From positions 62,001 to 126,000 of the forward strand of contig NZ_JACVOM010000006.1 in assembly GCF_018882445.1 (NCBI RefSeq): 64,000 nucleotides of DNA, written 5' to 3'. This document shows positions 24,931-34,206 of the stretch, in pieces. Position numbers and translations under genes: made by a program. Below the pieces are notes generated by a model, which was given only the letters and a program-made list of their open reading frames with translations, did no database searches and was not told the origin of the DNA. The stretch's first letter is position 1. Each line of letters opens with the position of its first letter. This DNA is from Polynucleobacter sp. 15G-AUS-farblos. Lineage in GTDB: Bacteria > Pseudomonadota > Gammaproteobacteria > Burkholderiales > Burkholderiaceae.

Positions 24931-25569
24931 ATGACCAGTCCAATTTTGACTCCTGCCTATCAAGGAAGTATGTTGATGATTGTGGCGCCTTCAGGCGCTG
25001 GCAAATCGTCTCTAGTAAATGCCTTGTTACAAGAGGATGCTGGTTTGAAGTTATCCCTATCCACTACGACACGTGCTCCACGGCCGGGTGAGTTAGATGG
25101 AAAAGATTATCGATTTGTGGAGAAAGAGGCATTTATTCGCGAACGAGACCAGGGACATTTTTTAGAGTGGGCTGAAGTGCATGGTCATTTTTATGGCACC
25201 TCGAAACCTTGGATTGAATCGCAGATGCAATCAGGCAGTGACGTCATGCTAGAAATCGACTGGCAGGGTGCTCAGCAGATACGCAAACTGATTCCTTCAG
25301 TCCAGTGGATCTTTATTTTTCCGCCCTCTATTGAGGCCTTAGAAGAGCGTTTACGCAAACGGGGTCAGGATGATGAGGCCACAATTCAAAGGCGTTTAGC
25401 GGCTGCTCATATTGAGCTACAGCATGCCCATGAGGCTGATTTTATTGTTTTAAACGATTCCTTTGAGCAAGCTCTGGTGGACTTAAAGCATATTTTGGCC
25501 GCTAGCCGGCTACGATCTGGGCCTAGCATGGCCCGAAACCCAGCGCTTTTAAAGCGACTCGGGGTCTAA
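24931..25569 (+). CDS. gmk: Guanylate kinase
   Basis: A 212-residue kinase that phosphorylates GMP to GDP with ATP. The P-loop is [11 protein letters not shown] near residue 19, the GMP-binding region is [17 protein letters not shown], and [12 protein letters not shown] and [10 protein letters not shown] follow as in E. coli Gmk. It is full length. The gene lies between yicC and rpoZ; the gmk-rpoZ-spoT order is conserved in proteobacteria and couples GTP supply with (p)ppGpp metabolism. Confidence 0.96.
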   Translation: MTSPILTPAYQGSMLMIVAPSGAGKSSLVNALLQEDAGLKLSLSTTTRAPRPGELDGKDYRFVEKEAFIRERDQGHFLEWAEVHGHFYGTSKPWIESQMQSGSDVMLEIDWQGAQQIRKLIPSVQWIFIFPPSIEALEERLRKRGQDDEATIQRRLAAAHIELQHAHEADFIVLNDSFEQALVDLKHILAASRLRSGPSMARNPALLKRLGV

Positions 25570-25613
25570 TCAGTTATCCTATAGGTATTGAAGCTAAATT
25601 AAGTGAGTCCAGC

Positions 25614-25817
25614 ATGGCCCGTATTACTGTAGAAGATTGTCTTAAAACCATTCCTAATCGTTTTGAACTGGTGTTGGCTGCGACTTACCGCGCTCGTCAA
25701 TTGGTTCAAGGTCACTCTCCACGTGTTGAGTCTAGAGATAAAGCCACTGTAGTTGCTTTACGCGAAGTGGCTGCTGGTGTGACTGACCGTGACATGTTGA
25801 CCAAAGTACCTTTATAA
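25614..25817 (+). CDS. rpoZ: RNA polymerase omega subunit
   Basis: A 67-residue omega subunit, beginning [20 protein letters not shown], with AATYRARQL in the second helix. Omega assists assembly of the beta' subunit and forms part of the ppGpp binding site on RNA polymerase. It is short but normal for Burkholderiales. It sits between gmk and spoT, with 44 bp upstream and 15 bp downstream. Confidence 0.96.
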   Translation: MARITVEDCLKTIPNRFELVLAATYRARQLVQGHSPRVESRDKATVVALREVAAGVTDRDMLTKVPL

Positions 25818-25832
25818 AAAAGGAGTTCCGGT

Positions 25833-28208
25833 GTGGAGCTCCCTCTGGGTTCATCAAAATCATCGGAATACCCTGGCGGAGTCTCGTCTAAAGAGACTCT
25901 AGTCACAGATCAAGCGAACCTTTTAGATACTGCTCCAGAAAAAAATAAGCAGTCCATTCTAGCCACCTTGTTGGCACAATCTAGTCGTCATTTATTTGGA
26001 CCAACTTCTGCGCCTCATTTGCCGCTAAAGCATCAGGTCGTTTCGATTGAAAGCTTGTTATCGAAATTAAGTTATCTCAAGCCAGATGAGGTAGCCCAGA
26101 TTAAAAAAGCATTTCAGTTTGCAGATGCTGCTCATCTAGGTCAGTACCGTCATAGTGGTGAGCCTTACATTACCCATCCTGTAGCAGTTGCTGAACTTTG
26201 TGCTACCTGGCGTTTAGATGCTCCCTCCATCATGGCAGCCTTATTGCATGACGTGATTGAAGATACTGGCTGTTCCAAAGCAGACCTTGTTGAAAAATTT
26301 GGTAATAAAGTCGCCGAGCTAGTAGAAGGCCTTACCAAGCTAGATAAATTAGAGTTTCAGAGTCATGCTGAAGCCCAGGCCGAGAGCTTTCGGAAGATGT
26401 TCATGGCGATGGCTAGAGATGTTCGCGTCATCTTAGTGAAGCTTGCCGATCGTACGCATAATATGCGCACCTTAGATGCTGTGCCTATGGAAAAACGTCG
26501 GAGGGTAGCTGCTGAAACCATCGAGATTTATGCGCCGATTGCCCACCGCTTAGGTCTTAATATTATTTACCGTGATTTACAAGATCTCAGTTTTCGTTAC
26601 TCAATGCCAATGCGCTTTCGCGTCATTGAAAGTGCTGTTAAGCGGGCACGTGGTAATCGCAAGGAAATGGTTGAGAAGATTTTGCAAGCCTCACGCATGG
26701 CCTTTGCAAAAGCCAATTTAGAAGTGGACTTGAGGGGACGAGAAAAAACCCTCTTTAGTATTTACAACAAGATGCGTAGCAAGCATGTGAGTTTTTCACA
26801 GGTCTTAGATGTGTATGCATTTAGGGTAACGGTTCATAGTATTGATGAGTGTTACCGTGCTCTAGGTATTTTGCATTCTCTATATAAGCCGATGCCAGGA
26901 AAGTTTAAAGATTACATTGCGATTCCTAAGCTCAATGGCTATCAATCCCTGCACACCACGCTCTTAGGGCCTTCCGGAGTGCCGGTAGAGTTTCAGATTC
27001 GTACAACGGAGATGCATGCTGTGGCAGAGGCTGGTGTAGCTGCCCACTGGGCCTATAAAGATGGCTCACCCGATATGAGTGAAGTTCAGAATCGGGCACA
27101 TCAGTGGCTGCAGTCCTTGATTGATATTCAAGATAGCAGCGGCGATTCACAAGAATTCTTAGAGCATGTGAAGATCGATCTCTTCCCAGATGCAGTCTAT
27201 GTGTTTACACCAAAAGGCCAAATTCGTGCTTTGCCACGGGGTGCCACAGCGCTCGACTTCGCATACTCTATACATAGTGATTTAGGTAATACCTGTGTCG
27301 CTGTGAAGATTAATGGTTTGCAATTGCCTTTGCGTAGTGAGCTCAAGAATGGCGACATTATTGAGGTAGTCACTTCTAATAATTCTCAGCCTAATCCAGG
27401 CTGGCTTGCTTTTGTGAGAACGGGTAAAGCGCGCGCCTCCATTCGACACTCCCTAAAAACGAAACACTATTCTGAATCTTTGCAGCTAGGCGAAAGATTG
27501 CTTGCCAATGCACTACGTCAGCAGGGGGTAGATGCAGCGCTAATTACCCCAGAGATTTGGGAGCGACTGATGCATTGGACCGGTGATAAAAACCGTGAAG
27601 AGGTCTGTGTCAATATTGCTCTAGGACGTCGATCACCACAAGAGTTGGCTATTCGTTTAAAGATATTGATTGACGATGTAGGTGGTTCCGAACAAATGCG
27701 TCTAGGTGCTGCAGATTGGGTAGCGCCCTCTCAAGAGATGCATCATCACCAGCGACAGGCCATCTTAGTGGATGGTCGCGAAGGCAATTCCATTAGCTTT
27801 TTGACTTGTTGCCATCCAATCCCTGGAGACAACATCATTGGCTACCTTGGAAAAGGTGAAGGCTTACAAGTTCATACTAACGAATGTCCTGTGGCTTTGC
27901 GCATGCTATCGAAAGATAGCGACAAATGGGTAGAGGTAGAGTGGGGTAAAGAGTTAAATAGAGAATTCGAAGTCGATTTAGCAATAGACACAAGACAAGG
28001 TAAGGGTGTGTTGGCGCGCGTGGCTAGTAGCGTTACTGCGGCAGACTCAAACATCATGAATGTCTCAATGGAAGATCGCTATAAAGAGGATTCCGTCACG
28101 ATTCGATTTACGATTCAAGTCTATGACCGCTTGCACTTATCTAAAGTGATGCGTAGCTTGCGTACCAATCCGGATGTGATGAGAGTGACCCGTACTAGGG
28201 CAATTTAA
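25833..28208 (+). CDS. spoT: Bifunctional (p)ppGpp synthetase/hydrolase
   Basis: A 791-residue RelA/SpoT homologue. The HD hydrolase domain (about residues 95-250) is intact: HPVAVAEL and ALLHDVIEDTG. The synthetase domain (about 285-400) has GREKTLFSIYNKM and VPVEFQIRT. A TGS domain (VYVFTPKGQIRALPRGATALDFAYSIH) and a C-terminal ACT domain follow. Intact hydrolase motifs and the rpoZ-linked position favour SpoT. It starts at GTG 25833 behind a clear AGGAG site; the first about 60 residues are poorly conserved. It ends 9 bp before convergent greB. Confidence 0.95.
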   Translation: MELPLGSSKSSEYPGGVSSKETLVTDQANLLDTAPEKNKQSILATLLAQSSRHLFGPTSAPHLPLKHQVVSIESLLSKLSYLKPDEVAQIKKAFQFADAAHLGQYRHSGEPYITHPVAVAELCATWRLDAPSIMAALLHDVIEDTGCSKADLVEKFGNKVAELVEGLTKLDKLEFQSHAEAQAESFRKMFMAMARDVRVILVKLADRTHNMRTLDAVPMEKRRRVAAETIEIYAPIAHRLGLNIIYRDLQDLSFRYSMPMRFRVIESAVKRARGNRKEMVEKILQASRMAFAKANLEVDLRGREKTLFSIYNKMRSKHVSFSQVLDVYAFRVTVHSIDECYRALGILHSLYKPMPGKFKDYIAIPKLNGYQSLHTTLLGPSGVPVEFQIRTTEMHAVAEAGVAAHWAYKDGSPDMSEVQNRAHQWLQSLIDIQDSSGDSQEFLEHVKIDLFPDAVYVFTPKGQIRALPRGATALDFAYSIHSDLGNTCVAVKINGLQLPLRSELKNGDIIEVVTSNNSQPNPGWLAFVRTGKARASIRHSLKTKHYSESLQLGERLLANALRQQGVDAALITPEIWERLMHWTGDKNREEVCVNIALGRRSPQELAIRLKILIDDVGGSEQMRLGAADWVAPSQEMHHHQRQAILVDGREGNSISFLTCCHPIPGDNIIGYLGKGEGLQVHTNECPVALRMLSKDSDKWVEVEWGKELNREFEVDLAIDTRQGKGVLARVASSVTAADSNIMNVSMEDRYKEDSVTIRFTIQVYDRLHLSKVMRSLRTNPDVMRVTRTRAI

Positions 28209-28217
28209 GTTCAAGCC

Positions 28218-28718
28218 TCAAAGGTATTGAACGTCTAGAATTTCAATTTCAGTAGGTCCAGTAGGCGTCTGAATCTTGACGCAGTCTCCAAGCCTAGATT
28301 TAATCAAGGCTTTAGCAATAGGAGAGACCCAGCTTACGTACCCTATCTCCAAATCCACTTCATCCACACCTACAATCGTAATGGTGGTTTCTTTGCCTGC
28401 AGATGTGCCCAGAACAGGTGCGTAGGTGACTGTTGCTCCAAAGAAGATTTGCTCGGCATCTGCATCACCGGTTTTACGAGCTAAATTATCTACAACCACG
28501 GCAAATTCGAGGCGCTGATTTAAAAACCGAATTCTTCGATCAATCTCTCGCAGGCGCTTTTTTCCATAGATATAGTCCCCATTTTCGGATCGATCTCCAT
28601 TTGAGGCTGCCCAGTGGACAACCTTGACAACCTCAGGCCGATCAAGGTTTAGGAGCTGCAAAAGCTCCTTTTTAATGCGTTCGTGACCAGCGGGGGTGAT
28701 GTAGTTCTTCTCTTCCAT
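28218..28718 (-). CDS. greB: Transcript cleavage factor GreB
   Basis: A 166-residue Gre factor that rescues backtracked RNA polymerase by stimulating cleavage of the nascent RNA. The N-terminal coiled coil begins YITPAGHERIKKEL. The acidic tip is in SNGDRSENGDYIYGKKRL (about residues 39-56), and the C-terminal globular domain ends the protein. I start at the ATG at 28718; the longer upstream frame runs across the opposite-strand tRNA gene and is spurious. Only 18 bp separate its start from the tRNA-Arg gene. Confidence 0.93.
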   Translation of the reverse strand: MEEKNYITPAGHERIKKELLQLLNLDRPEVVKVVHWAASNGDRSENGDYIYGKKRLREIDRRIRFLNQRLEFAVVVDNLARKTGDADAEQIFFGATVTYAPVLGTSAGKETTITIVGVDEVDLEIGYVSWVSPIAKALIKSRLGDCVKIQTPTGPTEIEILDVQYL

Positions 28719-28736
28719 GGCATAATTATGGCTGTT

Positions 28737-28813
28737 GCGGCTGTAGCTCAGCTGGATAGAGTACTTGGCTACGAACCAAGGGGTCGTGGGTTCAATTCCT
28801 GCCAGCCGCACCA
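28737..28813 (+). tRNA. tRNA-Arg (anticodon ACG)
   Basis: A 77-base cloverleaf including the encoded CCA. The acceptor stem is GCGGCTG with CAGCCGC. The anticodon stem-loop CTTGG-CTACGAA-CCAAG gives ACG, and the T arm has GGTTCAATTCC. ACG (inosine-modified) reads CGU, CGC and CGA arginine codons. Confidence 0.97.
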
Positions 28814-28822
28814 TCTCATACC

Positions 28823-28855
28823 AGGGGCCTAGTTTTTACTAGGCCCCTTTCATTT
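28823..28855 (+). terminator. Intrinsic terminator after tRNA-Arg
   Basis: A perfect 10-bp stem, AGGGGCCTAG with CTAGGCCCCT, encloses a 6-base loop TTTTTA and is followed by TTCATTTT. It lies 9 bp after the tRNA and should end its transcript. Confidence 0.88.
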
Positions 28856-28900
28856 TGAAGCGTTTTTTAAGTACTTTGATAGATCCCTTATAGTTTGAGT

Positions 28901-30073
28901 ATGGACAATCCAAAATCCACCCCTCTTGCTTCGGTTGCCCCGGTAGCCACTTGGGCATCAAGTGATGCTTCAAATGCAAAAGTCGTTTTAAGCGGCAAGG
29001 TGGATGTTTACTCTTTAGGGCTTATTTGGGCTCAAATTCGAAGTACACAAAATGACTGGCTGGCGAAGGGCGCATCCAATACCAAAACCCTCACATTTGA
29101 TGCATCCAAAGTGGATTCCTTAGACGGTTCAGGTATTGCTTTTTTGATCGACCTTCAAGAGGCTCAACAAAAAGCGGGGGGCACTTTTGCTCTAGAAGGG
29201 TTAGCTGCTCGTTATCAGCCTTTGCTCAAAGAGTTTGATCCGATTAACAATTTGTTTCCTACGCCAGTGATTCAGCCCCAGAGAAGTTTTATTGTGAGTA
29301 CGGGCATGGCAACTCAGAATTTTCTGGATGATGCCAAAGGTCTCATTACCTTTACAGGCCATCTTGCTGCGGATTTAGTTTGGTCTGTGATGCATCCTCG
29401 TGAAGTGCGCTGGGGTGATTTTGTAAACGCTGCAGTGCAAGCGGGGATTGCGGCACTGCCCATTGTGGGTTTGGTTGCCTTTTTAATCGGCGTCATTTTG
29501 TCCTTTCAAGCGGCAATTGGAATGCAGCAATTTGGCGCAACCTCCTTTGTAGGCCCTTTAGCAGCGCTCGGAATTGTTCGAGAGATGGGGCCACTCATTA
29601 CCGCGATTCTTCTGGCTGGCCGCTCCTCAGCGGCATTTGCTGCCGAGATCGGCACAATGACTGTAAATAGCGAAGTGGATGCGTTGGTGACAGGAGGTTT
29701 GAGCCCAATTCGTTTTCTAGTAGTGCCACGTGTGCTTGCGGGAATATTAGTCATGCCCATTTTGACTTTATATGCAGACATCGTGAGTATCTTCGCTTCG
29801 ATGTTGACGATGTTGGCATACGGGATTCCATTTATTAACTTTTATAACGGCATGATTGCAGCGGTAGATGTTGAAGATATTGGATCCGGCCTGGTTAAGG
29901 CAACGCTCTTTGGTGTGGTTGTCTCTGCAGTAGGTTGCTTACGTGGTATGCAGACTGGCACGGGTGCTGCTGCCGTGGGCATATCTGCTACTAGGGCAGT
30001 CGTCAGCAGTATCGTCATGATCGTGCTCGTTGACGGTATCTTTGCTGTGATCTCTTATAAGACGGGTTTCTGA
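28901..30073 (+). CDS. mlaE: MlaE-type lipid ABC permease with fused STAS domain
   Basis: A 390-residue protein in two parts. Residues about 25-115 form a STAS domain (VDSLDGSGIAFLIDLQEAQ), equivalent to separate MlaB. Residues about 130-390 are the MlaE/YrbE permease, with GVILSFQAAIGMQQFGA, GLAALGIVREMGP-like stretches, and the EIGTMTVNSEVDAL segment that contacts the ATPase. It belongs to an inner-membrane phospholipid transport complex that maintains outer-membrane asymmetry or moves other hydrophobic cargo. I use the ATG at 28901, not the TTG two codons earlier. It overlaps the ATPase start by one base. Confidence 0.9.
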   Translation: MDNPKSTPLASVAPVATWASSDASNAKVVLSGKVDVYSLGLIWAQIRSTQNDWLAKGASNTKTLTFDASKVDSLDGSGIAFLIDLQEAQQKAGGTFALEGLAARYQPLLKEFDPINNLFPTPVIQPQRSFIVSTGMATQNFLDDAKGLITFTGHLAADLVWSVMHPREVRWGDFVNAAVQAGIAALPIVGLVAFLIGVILSFQAAIGMQQFGATSFVGPLAALGIVREMGPLITAILLAGRSSAAFAAEIGTMTVNSEVDALVTGGLSPIRFLVVPRVLAGILVMPILTLYADIVSIFASMLTMLAYGIPFINFYNGMIAAVDVEDIGSGLVKATLFGVVVSAVGCLRGMQTGTGAAAVGISATRAVVSSIVMIVLVDGIFAVISYKTGF

Positions 30074-30849
30074 TGACAGACATGAACCCAAGCTCCTACG
30101 CTATTGATGTTCAAAATCTCACAGTGGGATATGGATCCAATGTGCTGATGAAGGATCTTAATTTCACAGTCAATAATGGTGAAATTTTTGTGATCTTAGG
30201 CGGTTCTGGCTGCGGTAAATCCAGTCTCCTTAAGAACCTCTTCGGTCTATATCAACCGCTATCTGGCGATGTATTTATTGAGGGGCAGAATATCACTGCC
30301 GCGCAGGGTGCCCAGCGTCAAAAAATTATGACGAGCTTTGGTGTGATGTACCAGCAAGGCGCATTATTTGGCTCCATGAATTTGCTAGACAATGTCACGC
30401 TCTTCATGCAGGAATACACTCAGCTAAGTGAAAGCGAAATGAATCTCTTGGCACGTTGTAAGTTGGATTTGGTGGGTTTGCTGCCTTATGAGTCTTACAT
30501 GCCTAGTGAAATTAGTGGTGGTATGCAGAAAAGGGCTGCCATAGCTCGTGCTATGGCACTTGACCCTAAGATCTTATTTTTAGATGAACCTTCGGCAGGT
30601 CTAGATCCCATTACCTCTGCTGATCTCGATAGCACCATCATGGACCTCTCCAAAAATTTAGGGATTACCTTTGTGATCGTATCGCATGAATTGGCAAGTA
30701 TTTATGCCATTGCTGATAAGGTCATCATGTTAGATAAGGGTGCCAAGGGCATTATTGCCGAAGGTGATCCTAAAGTACTAAGAGACACCTGTACCGATCC
30801 ACGAGTCCATCAATTCTTTAATCGCATTATGAGCAAGGATGTCGCATGA
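30073..30849 (+). CDS. mlaF: MlaF-type ABC transporter ATPase
   Basis: A 258-residue ABC ATPase. Walker A is LGGSGCGKSSLLKN, the Q-loop region is VMYQQGALFGSMN, the signature is EISGGMQKRAAIARA, and Walker B is ILFLDEPSAGLDP with the His switch VSHE. GMQKR in the signature is typical of MlaF/Mkl importers of lipids. It is translationally coupled to the permease upstream (one shared base) and to the MCE gene downstream (ATGA overlap). Confidence 0.93.
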   Translation: MTDMNPSSYAIDVQNLTVGYGSNVLMKDLNFTVNNGEIFVILGGSGCGKSSLLKNLFGLYQPLSGDVFIEGQNITAAQGAQRQKIMTSFGVMYQQGALFGSMNLLDNVTLFMQEYTQLSESEMNLLARCKLDLVGLLPYESYMPSEISGGMQKRAAIARAMALDPKILFLDEPSAGLDPITSADLDSTIMDLSKNLGITFVIVSHELASIYAIADKVIMLDKGAKGIIAEGDPKVLRDTCTDPRVHQFFNRIMSKDVA

Positions 30850-31778
30850 GTAAAAACTCCAATCCCAATTATTTTCGTCTTGGCGCATTTGTACTCGCAG
30901 CAATTGGAGTGCTGATAGCTGTCATTCTGATCTTTGGCTCAGGGAAGTTTTTTAAGAAATCGTTCTACTTAGAGACCTATATCAAGCAATCAGTTACTGG
31001 TCTGGATTCTGGAGCGGCAGTCCGTTTTAGGGGTGTCAAGATTGGTCAGGTTACTACTATCGGACTTTCTGGTGATACTTATGAGAAAAATCTACCCTTT
31101 GAAAACAGAAGGCAATATGTTGTCGTTCGTATGAAAATTTTTGGTGATGAGGTGACGGAAGACCAGTTAAATCATTTCATTAAAGACAATCTACGTGCTC
31201 GTGTGAAATCTAAGGGCATTACTGGAGTGAACTATATTGAGCTCGATTTTGTATCAAGCGCTACAGATTACCCAGCGTTACCTTATAGCTGGCAGCCTGA
31301 ATATCCAGTGTTGCCCTCGATGCCAAATCAGACAGATGAGATTATTTCTGGGATTCAAAAGTTCATTGATTCGGCCAATCAAATGAATATTGACTCAACT
31401 CAAAAGAAGATTGACGAAGTATTGGTCAGCATTAATACCATGATGATTGGTGATGGCAAAGGAAACGAAGGCTTTATTCGCTCAGTTAAAGAGCTGAATG
31501 TATTGCTGACTCGCATTGCTAAGGTGACTGATAAGGATGAGTTAAATATTTTGATGCGTGAGCTCGTTGGTGCTGTGACCTCATTGCGTCAAACCATCAC
31601 AAGCGCTCAGGGTGATACCGCTTCAACGCTAGAAAACTTAAAGCAGGTCAGTGAGAATTTGAATGAACTCAGTCGCATTGCGAGTCAGTCGCCTGCTAGT
31701 CTGCTTTGGGCTGAGCCGCCTCCGAAGATCGTGTTACCTATGAATGGCACACAAAGCCAATCAGGAGCCCAAAAATGA
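30846..31778 (+). CDS. mlaD: MCE-domain protein, MlaD-like
   Basis: A 310-residue periplasmic lipid-carrier subunit. One N-terminal transmembrane anchor (about residues 9-32) is followed by an MCE domain (about 38-150) with VTGLDSGAAVRFRGVKIGQV, then a long helical tail. MCE subunits form a hexameric ring through which lipid passes. The tail is longer than in E. coli MlaD, more like the coiled needle of PqiB/YebT-class proteins, though only one MCE domain is present. Overlaps with both neighbours show tight co-expression. Confidence 0.88.
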   Translation: MSKNSNPNYFRLGAFVLAAIGVLIAVILIFGSGKFFKKSFYLETYIKQSVTGLDSGAAVRFRGVKIGQVTTIGLSGDTYEKNLPFENRRQYVVVRMKIFGDEVTEDQLNHFIKDNLRARVKSKGITGVNYIELDFVSSATDYPALPYSWQPEYPVLPSMPNQTDEIISGIQKFIDSANQMNIDSTQKKIDEVLVSINTMMIGDGKGNEGFIRSVKELNVLLTRIAKVTDKDELNILMRELVGAVTSLRQTITSAQGDTASTLENLKQVSENLNELSRIASQSPASLLWAEPPPKIVLPMNGTQSQSGAQK

Positions 31779-32401
31779 AACACTACATTCTGACTGCAAT
31801 TGCACTATTGACTTTGGTGTCTTGTTCATTACCTACGCGTGCCCCAGTAACGCCCAGCGCATGGATGATTGCACCTGAGCGTACGGGAGCCCCCTACAAG
31901 CCAAGAACAGAATTTTGGCTCAAGATTGGAGCCGTTTCAGTGGCGCCGCCATTTGACGGCAAATCATTGGTTTACCGACTTGGTGATCAACGCTACGAAA
32001 AAGATTTTTACAATATTTATAGCGTCATTCCTGCTGAGATGTTTGCCAATGCAGAACGCCAGTGGCTTAATCAGGCCAATATATTTGCTGCAACATTAGG
32101 GCAGGGTAACAGCTTTTTCCCGTTCTATACCTTGCAAGCGTCTGTTGAGGAATTTTATGGTGATTACCGCGTTAAGCCTGAAGCCGTAGTAACAGTTGAA
32201 TTCTTTTTGACTGCTACCAATGCAGGAATAGGTAATCCAATTATTGGCACGAATCGCTACTCCAAGCGTATTGCTCTTAAAGACAATACCCCTCAAGCAT
32301 TGGTATTGGGGCAGCAACAAGCGCTTGCAGAAATCTTTAAAGAATACGAAGCCCAGCTGTATAAATACGCTGGTAACTTACCAAAACCATTAGGACGGTA
32401 A
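31775..32401 (+). CDS. ABC-type transport auxiliary lipoprotein (PqiC/YmbA-like)
   Basis: A 208-residue lipoprotein. The signal peptide ends in the lipobox LVSC (Cys17), so the mature protein is lipid-anchored, probably to the outer membrane. The body resembles PqiC/YmbA: a strand with [19 protein letters not shown] near residue 55 and a C-terminal [14 protein letters not shown] helix. In this operon it replaces the MlaA/MlaC pair and would dock the MCE needle at the outer membrane. Its start overlaps the MCE stop by 4 bases. Confidence 0.82.
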   Translation: MKHYILTAIALLTLVSCSLPTRAPVTPSAWMIAPERTGAPYKPRTEFWLKIGAVSVAPPFDGKSLVYRLGDQRYEKDFYNIYSVIPAEMFANAERQWLNQANIFAATLGQGNSFFPFYTLQASVEEFYGDYRVKPEAVVTVEFFLTATNAGIGNPIIGTNRYSKRIALKDNTPQALVLGQQQALAEIFKEYEAQLYKYAGNLPKPLGR

Positions 32402-32405
32402 ATAT

Positions 32406-33401
32406 ATGAAGGCACATCAATTTCATCATTTGCTTTTGGGATTCCTTAAATCCGCTTTGCTGGGTTTAGGCTTGCTGGTTGGCAGTCATGCCTTTGCGCA
32501 AACATTTCCTAATAAGCCTATTCGCTTGGTGGTCCCTTTTGCTCCCGGGGGAAGTACAGACATCATTGCCCGCGCGGTAGCTGATTCTCTAGGTCGTCAA
32601 TTGGGGCAGCCAGTGATTGTTGAAAATAAGGCGGGTGGAGGGGGATCCGTTGGCGCCCTAGAAGTAATGCGTGCGCCTAAGGATGGCTACACCATTGGAA
32701 TGGCAACGGTTTCTACTACTGCCGCTAACCCTGCGATCAACCCGAAGATTGGCTATGATCCAATTACAGATTTCACGGCCATTACCAATATTGCAGCCAC
32801 TCCGAATGTGATTTCAGTAAATCCATCATTCCCAGCGAAAGACTTTAAAACCTTTTTAGCTGTACTAAAAGCAAATCCAGGGATGTATACCTATTCCAGT
32901 TCTGGAACAGGCGGCATTGGCCATTTGCAGACAGAGTTATTCAAAAGCCTAGCTGGTGTATTTATTGTGCATATCCCTTACCGCGGTGCTGGTCCTGCAT
33001 TGGCTGATACCGTAGGTGGTCAGGTTTCGATGATTTTTGATAATTTACCTTCCTCATTGCCTTTTATCAAGGACGGAAAGTTGATCCCCATCGTGGTGGC
33101 CGCTCCTAAGCGCTTGGCCCAATTGCCAAATGTGCCTACCTTTGCTGAAGTGGGCTTAGCCCCTGTCAATCGGATGGCTTATTACGGCCTATTAGGTCCA
33201 TCAGGGCTACCAAAAGATGTTGTGGATAAATTCTATGTAGCTATACAGAAGGTAATCGCTGATCCTGCTGTTAAAAAGCGGATTGAAGATACAGGCTCTA
33301 TTATTAATGTGAATGGACCAGAAGCCTTCTCAAAAGAAATTAGAGCGGAGTATTCGGTTTATAAAGAAGTCGTAGCAAAGCAAAAATTACAACTAGATTA
33401 A
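32406..33401 (+). CDS. Second Bug/TctC-type substrate-binding protein
   Basis: A 331-residue exported protein with a signal peptide ending near residue 31 (SHAFAQ). [21 protein letters not shown] and [16 protein letters not shown] are Bug signatures. It shares the fold with the gene at 19609 but the ligand-pocket stretches differ, so the ligand probably differs. It starts 4 bp after the Mla lipoprotein stop and is followed by an SDR, so it may be an accidental operon neighbour. No TctAB-type membrane genes are in the window. Confidence 0.9.
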   Translation: MKAHQFHHLLLGFLKSALLGLGLLVGSHAFAQTFPNKPIRLVVPFAPGGSTDIIARAVADSLGRQLGQPVIVENKAGGGGSVGALEVMRAPKDGYTIGMATVSTTAANPAINPKIGYDPITDFTAITNIAATPNVISVNPSFPAKDFKTFLAVLKANPGMYTYSSSGTGGIGHLQTELFKSLAGVFIVHIPYRGAGPALADTVGGQVSMIFDNLPSSLPFIKDGKLIPIVVAAPKRLAQLPNVPTFAEVGLAPVNRMAYYGLLGPSGLPKDVVDKFYVAIQKVIADPAVKKRIEDTGSIINVNGPEAFSKEIRAEYSVYKEVVAKQKLQLD

Positions 33402-33420
33402 AAAAATAGGTGGGGGACAT

Positions 33421-34206
33421 ATGGATTTAGGAATTAAAGGTAAGGTTGCCTTAGTCATGGCATCAAGCCGTGGTCTCGGTCAAGCTATGGCAGTTTCATT
33501 GGCTAAAGAAGGTGTTAAGGTCGCAGTTACTGGACGTAATCCAGAGGGCCTTAAGAAATCAGTTGAGCTCATTGAAGCAGCTGGTGGTGTTGCACTAGCC
33601 TTGAGTTGGGATTTATCTGATCATTCTGTAATCGACGGCATGGTCTCTAAGGTAGAGCAAGAGCTTGGTCCTATTGATATCTTGATTAACAACACTGGTG
33701 GGCCTCCTCCAACTCCAGCGGCTGGACAAGACCCTGCTTTGTGGCAAAAGTCTTTTAACGATATGGTGCTTTCTTTGATCGCCATTACTGACCGTGTCCT
33801 ACCAGGGATGCGCGAGCGTAAGTGGGGACGCATTATTACTAGCACCACTTCTGGTGCGATTGCGCCAATTAAGAATCTAGCTATCTCTAATACCTTGCGC
33901 GCAGCATTACAGGCTTGGTCCAAGACTTTGTCAGCTGAGGTTGCCACAGAAGGAATTACTGTCAATATCATCATGCCAGGACGGGTTGCTACTGAACGTT
34001 TGCGTCAACTTGATGAAGCGCGTGCTAAGCGTGAATCTACTACTTACGAAGAGGTTGTGAAAGCAAGCTTGCGACAAATTCCGATGGGTCGTTACGGCGA
34101 TCCTGCTGAATATGGCGATGCAGCTGCTTTCTTGGCAAGTCAAAACGCTTCCTTTATTACTGGCACCGTCATGCGCATAGATGGCGGTCAGACTCAAGCA
34201 GTTTGA
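33421..34206 (+). CDS. SDR-family protein with substituted catalytic Tyr and Lys
   Basis: A 261-residue short-chain dehydrogenase-fold protein. The cofactor loop ASSRGLGQAMA and ILINNTGGPPPTP are present, as is the C-terminal IDGGQTQ. The catalytic YxxxK reads SNTLR (in LAISNTLRAALQAW), so Tyr is Ser and Lys is Arg; the active-site Ser in TSTTSG is kept. Such variants form a real subgroup often annotated as 3-oxoacyl-ACP reductase, so standard ketone reduction is doubtful. A strong GGTGGGGG-like ribosome site precedes the ATG. It overlaps the next gene by 4 bases. Confidence 0.82.
   Translation: MDLGIKGKVALVMASSRGLGQAMAVSLAKEGVKVAVTGRNPEGLKKSVELIEAAGGVALALSWDLSDHSVIDGMVSKVEQELGPIDILINNTGGPPPTPAAGQDPALWQKSFNDMVLSLIAITDRVLPGMRERKWGRIITSTTSGAIAPIKNLAISNTLRAALQAWSKTLSAEVATEGITVNIIMPGRVATERLRQLDEARAKRESTTYEEVVKASLRQIPMGRYGDPAEYGDAAAFLASQNASFITGTVMRIDGGQTQAV

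Noticed and set aside
28719..28814. Longer GreB N-terminus
   Set aside because: The extension is the antisense translation of tRNA-Arg; GreB proteins begin close to the ATG at 28718.
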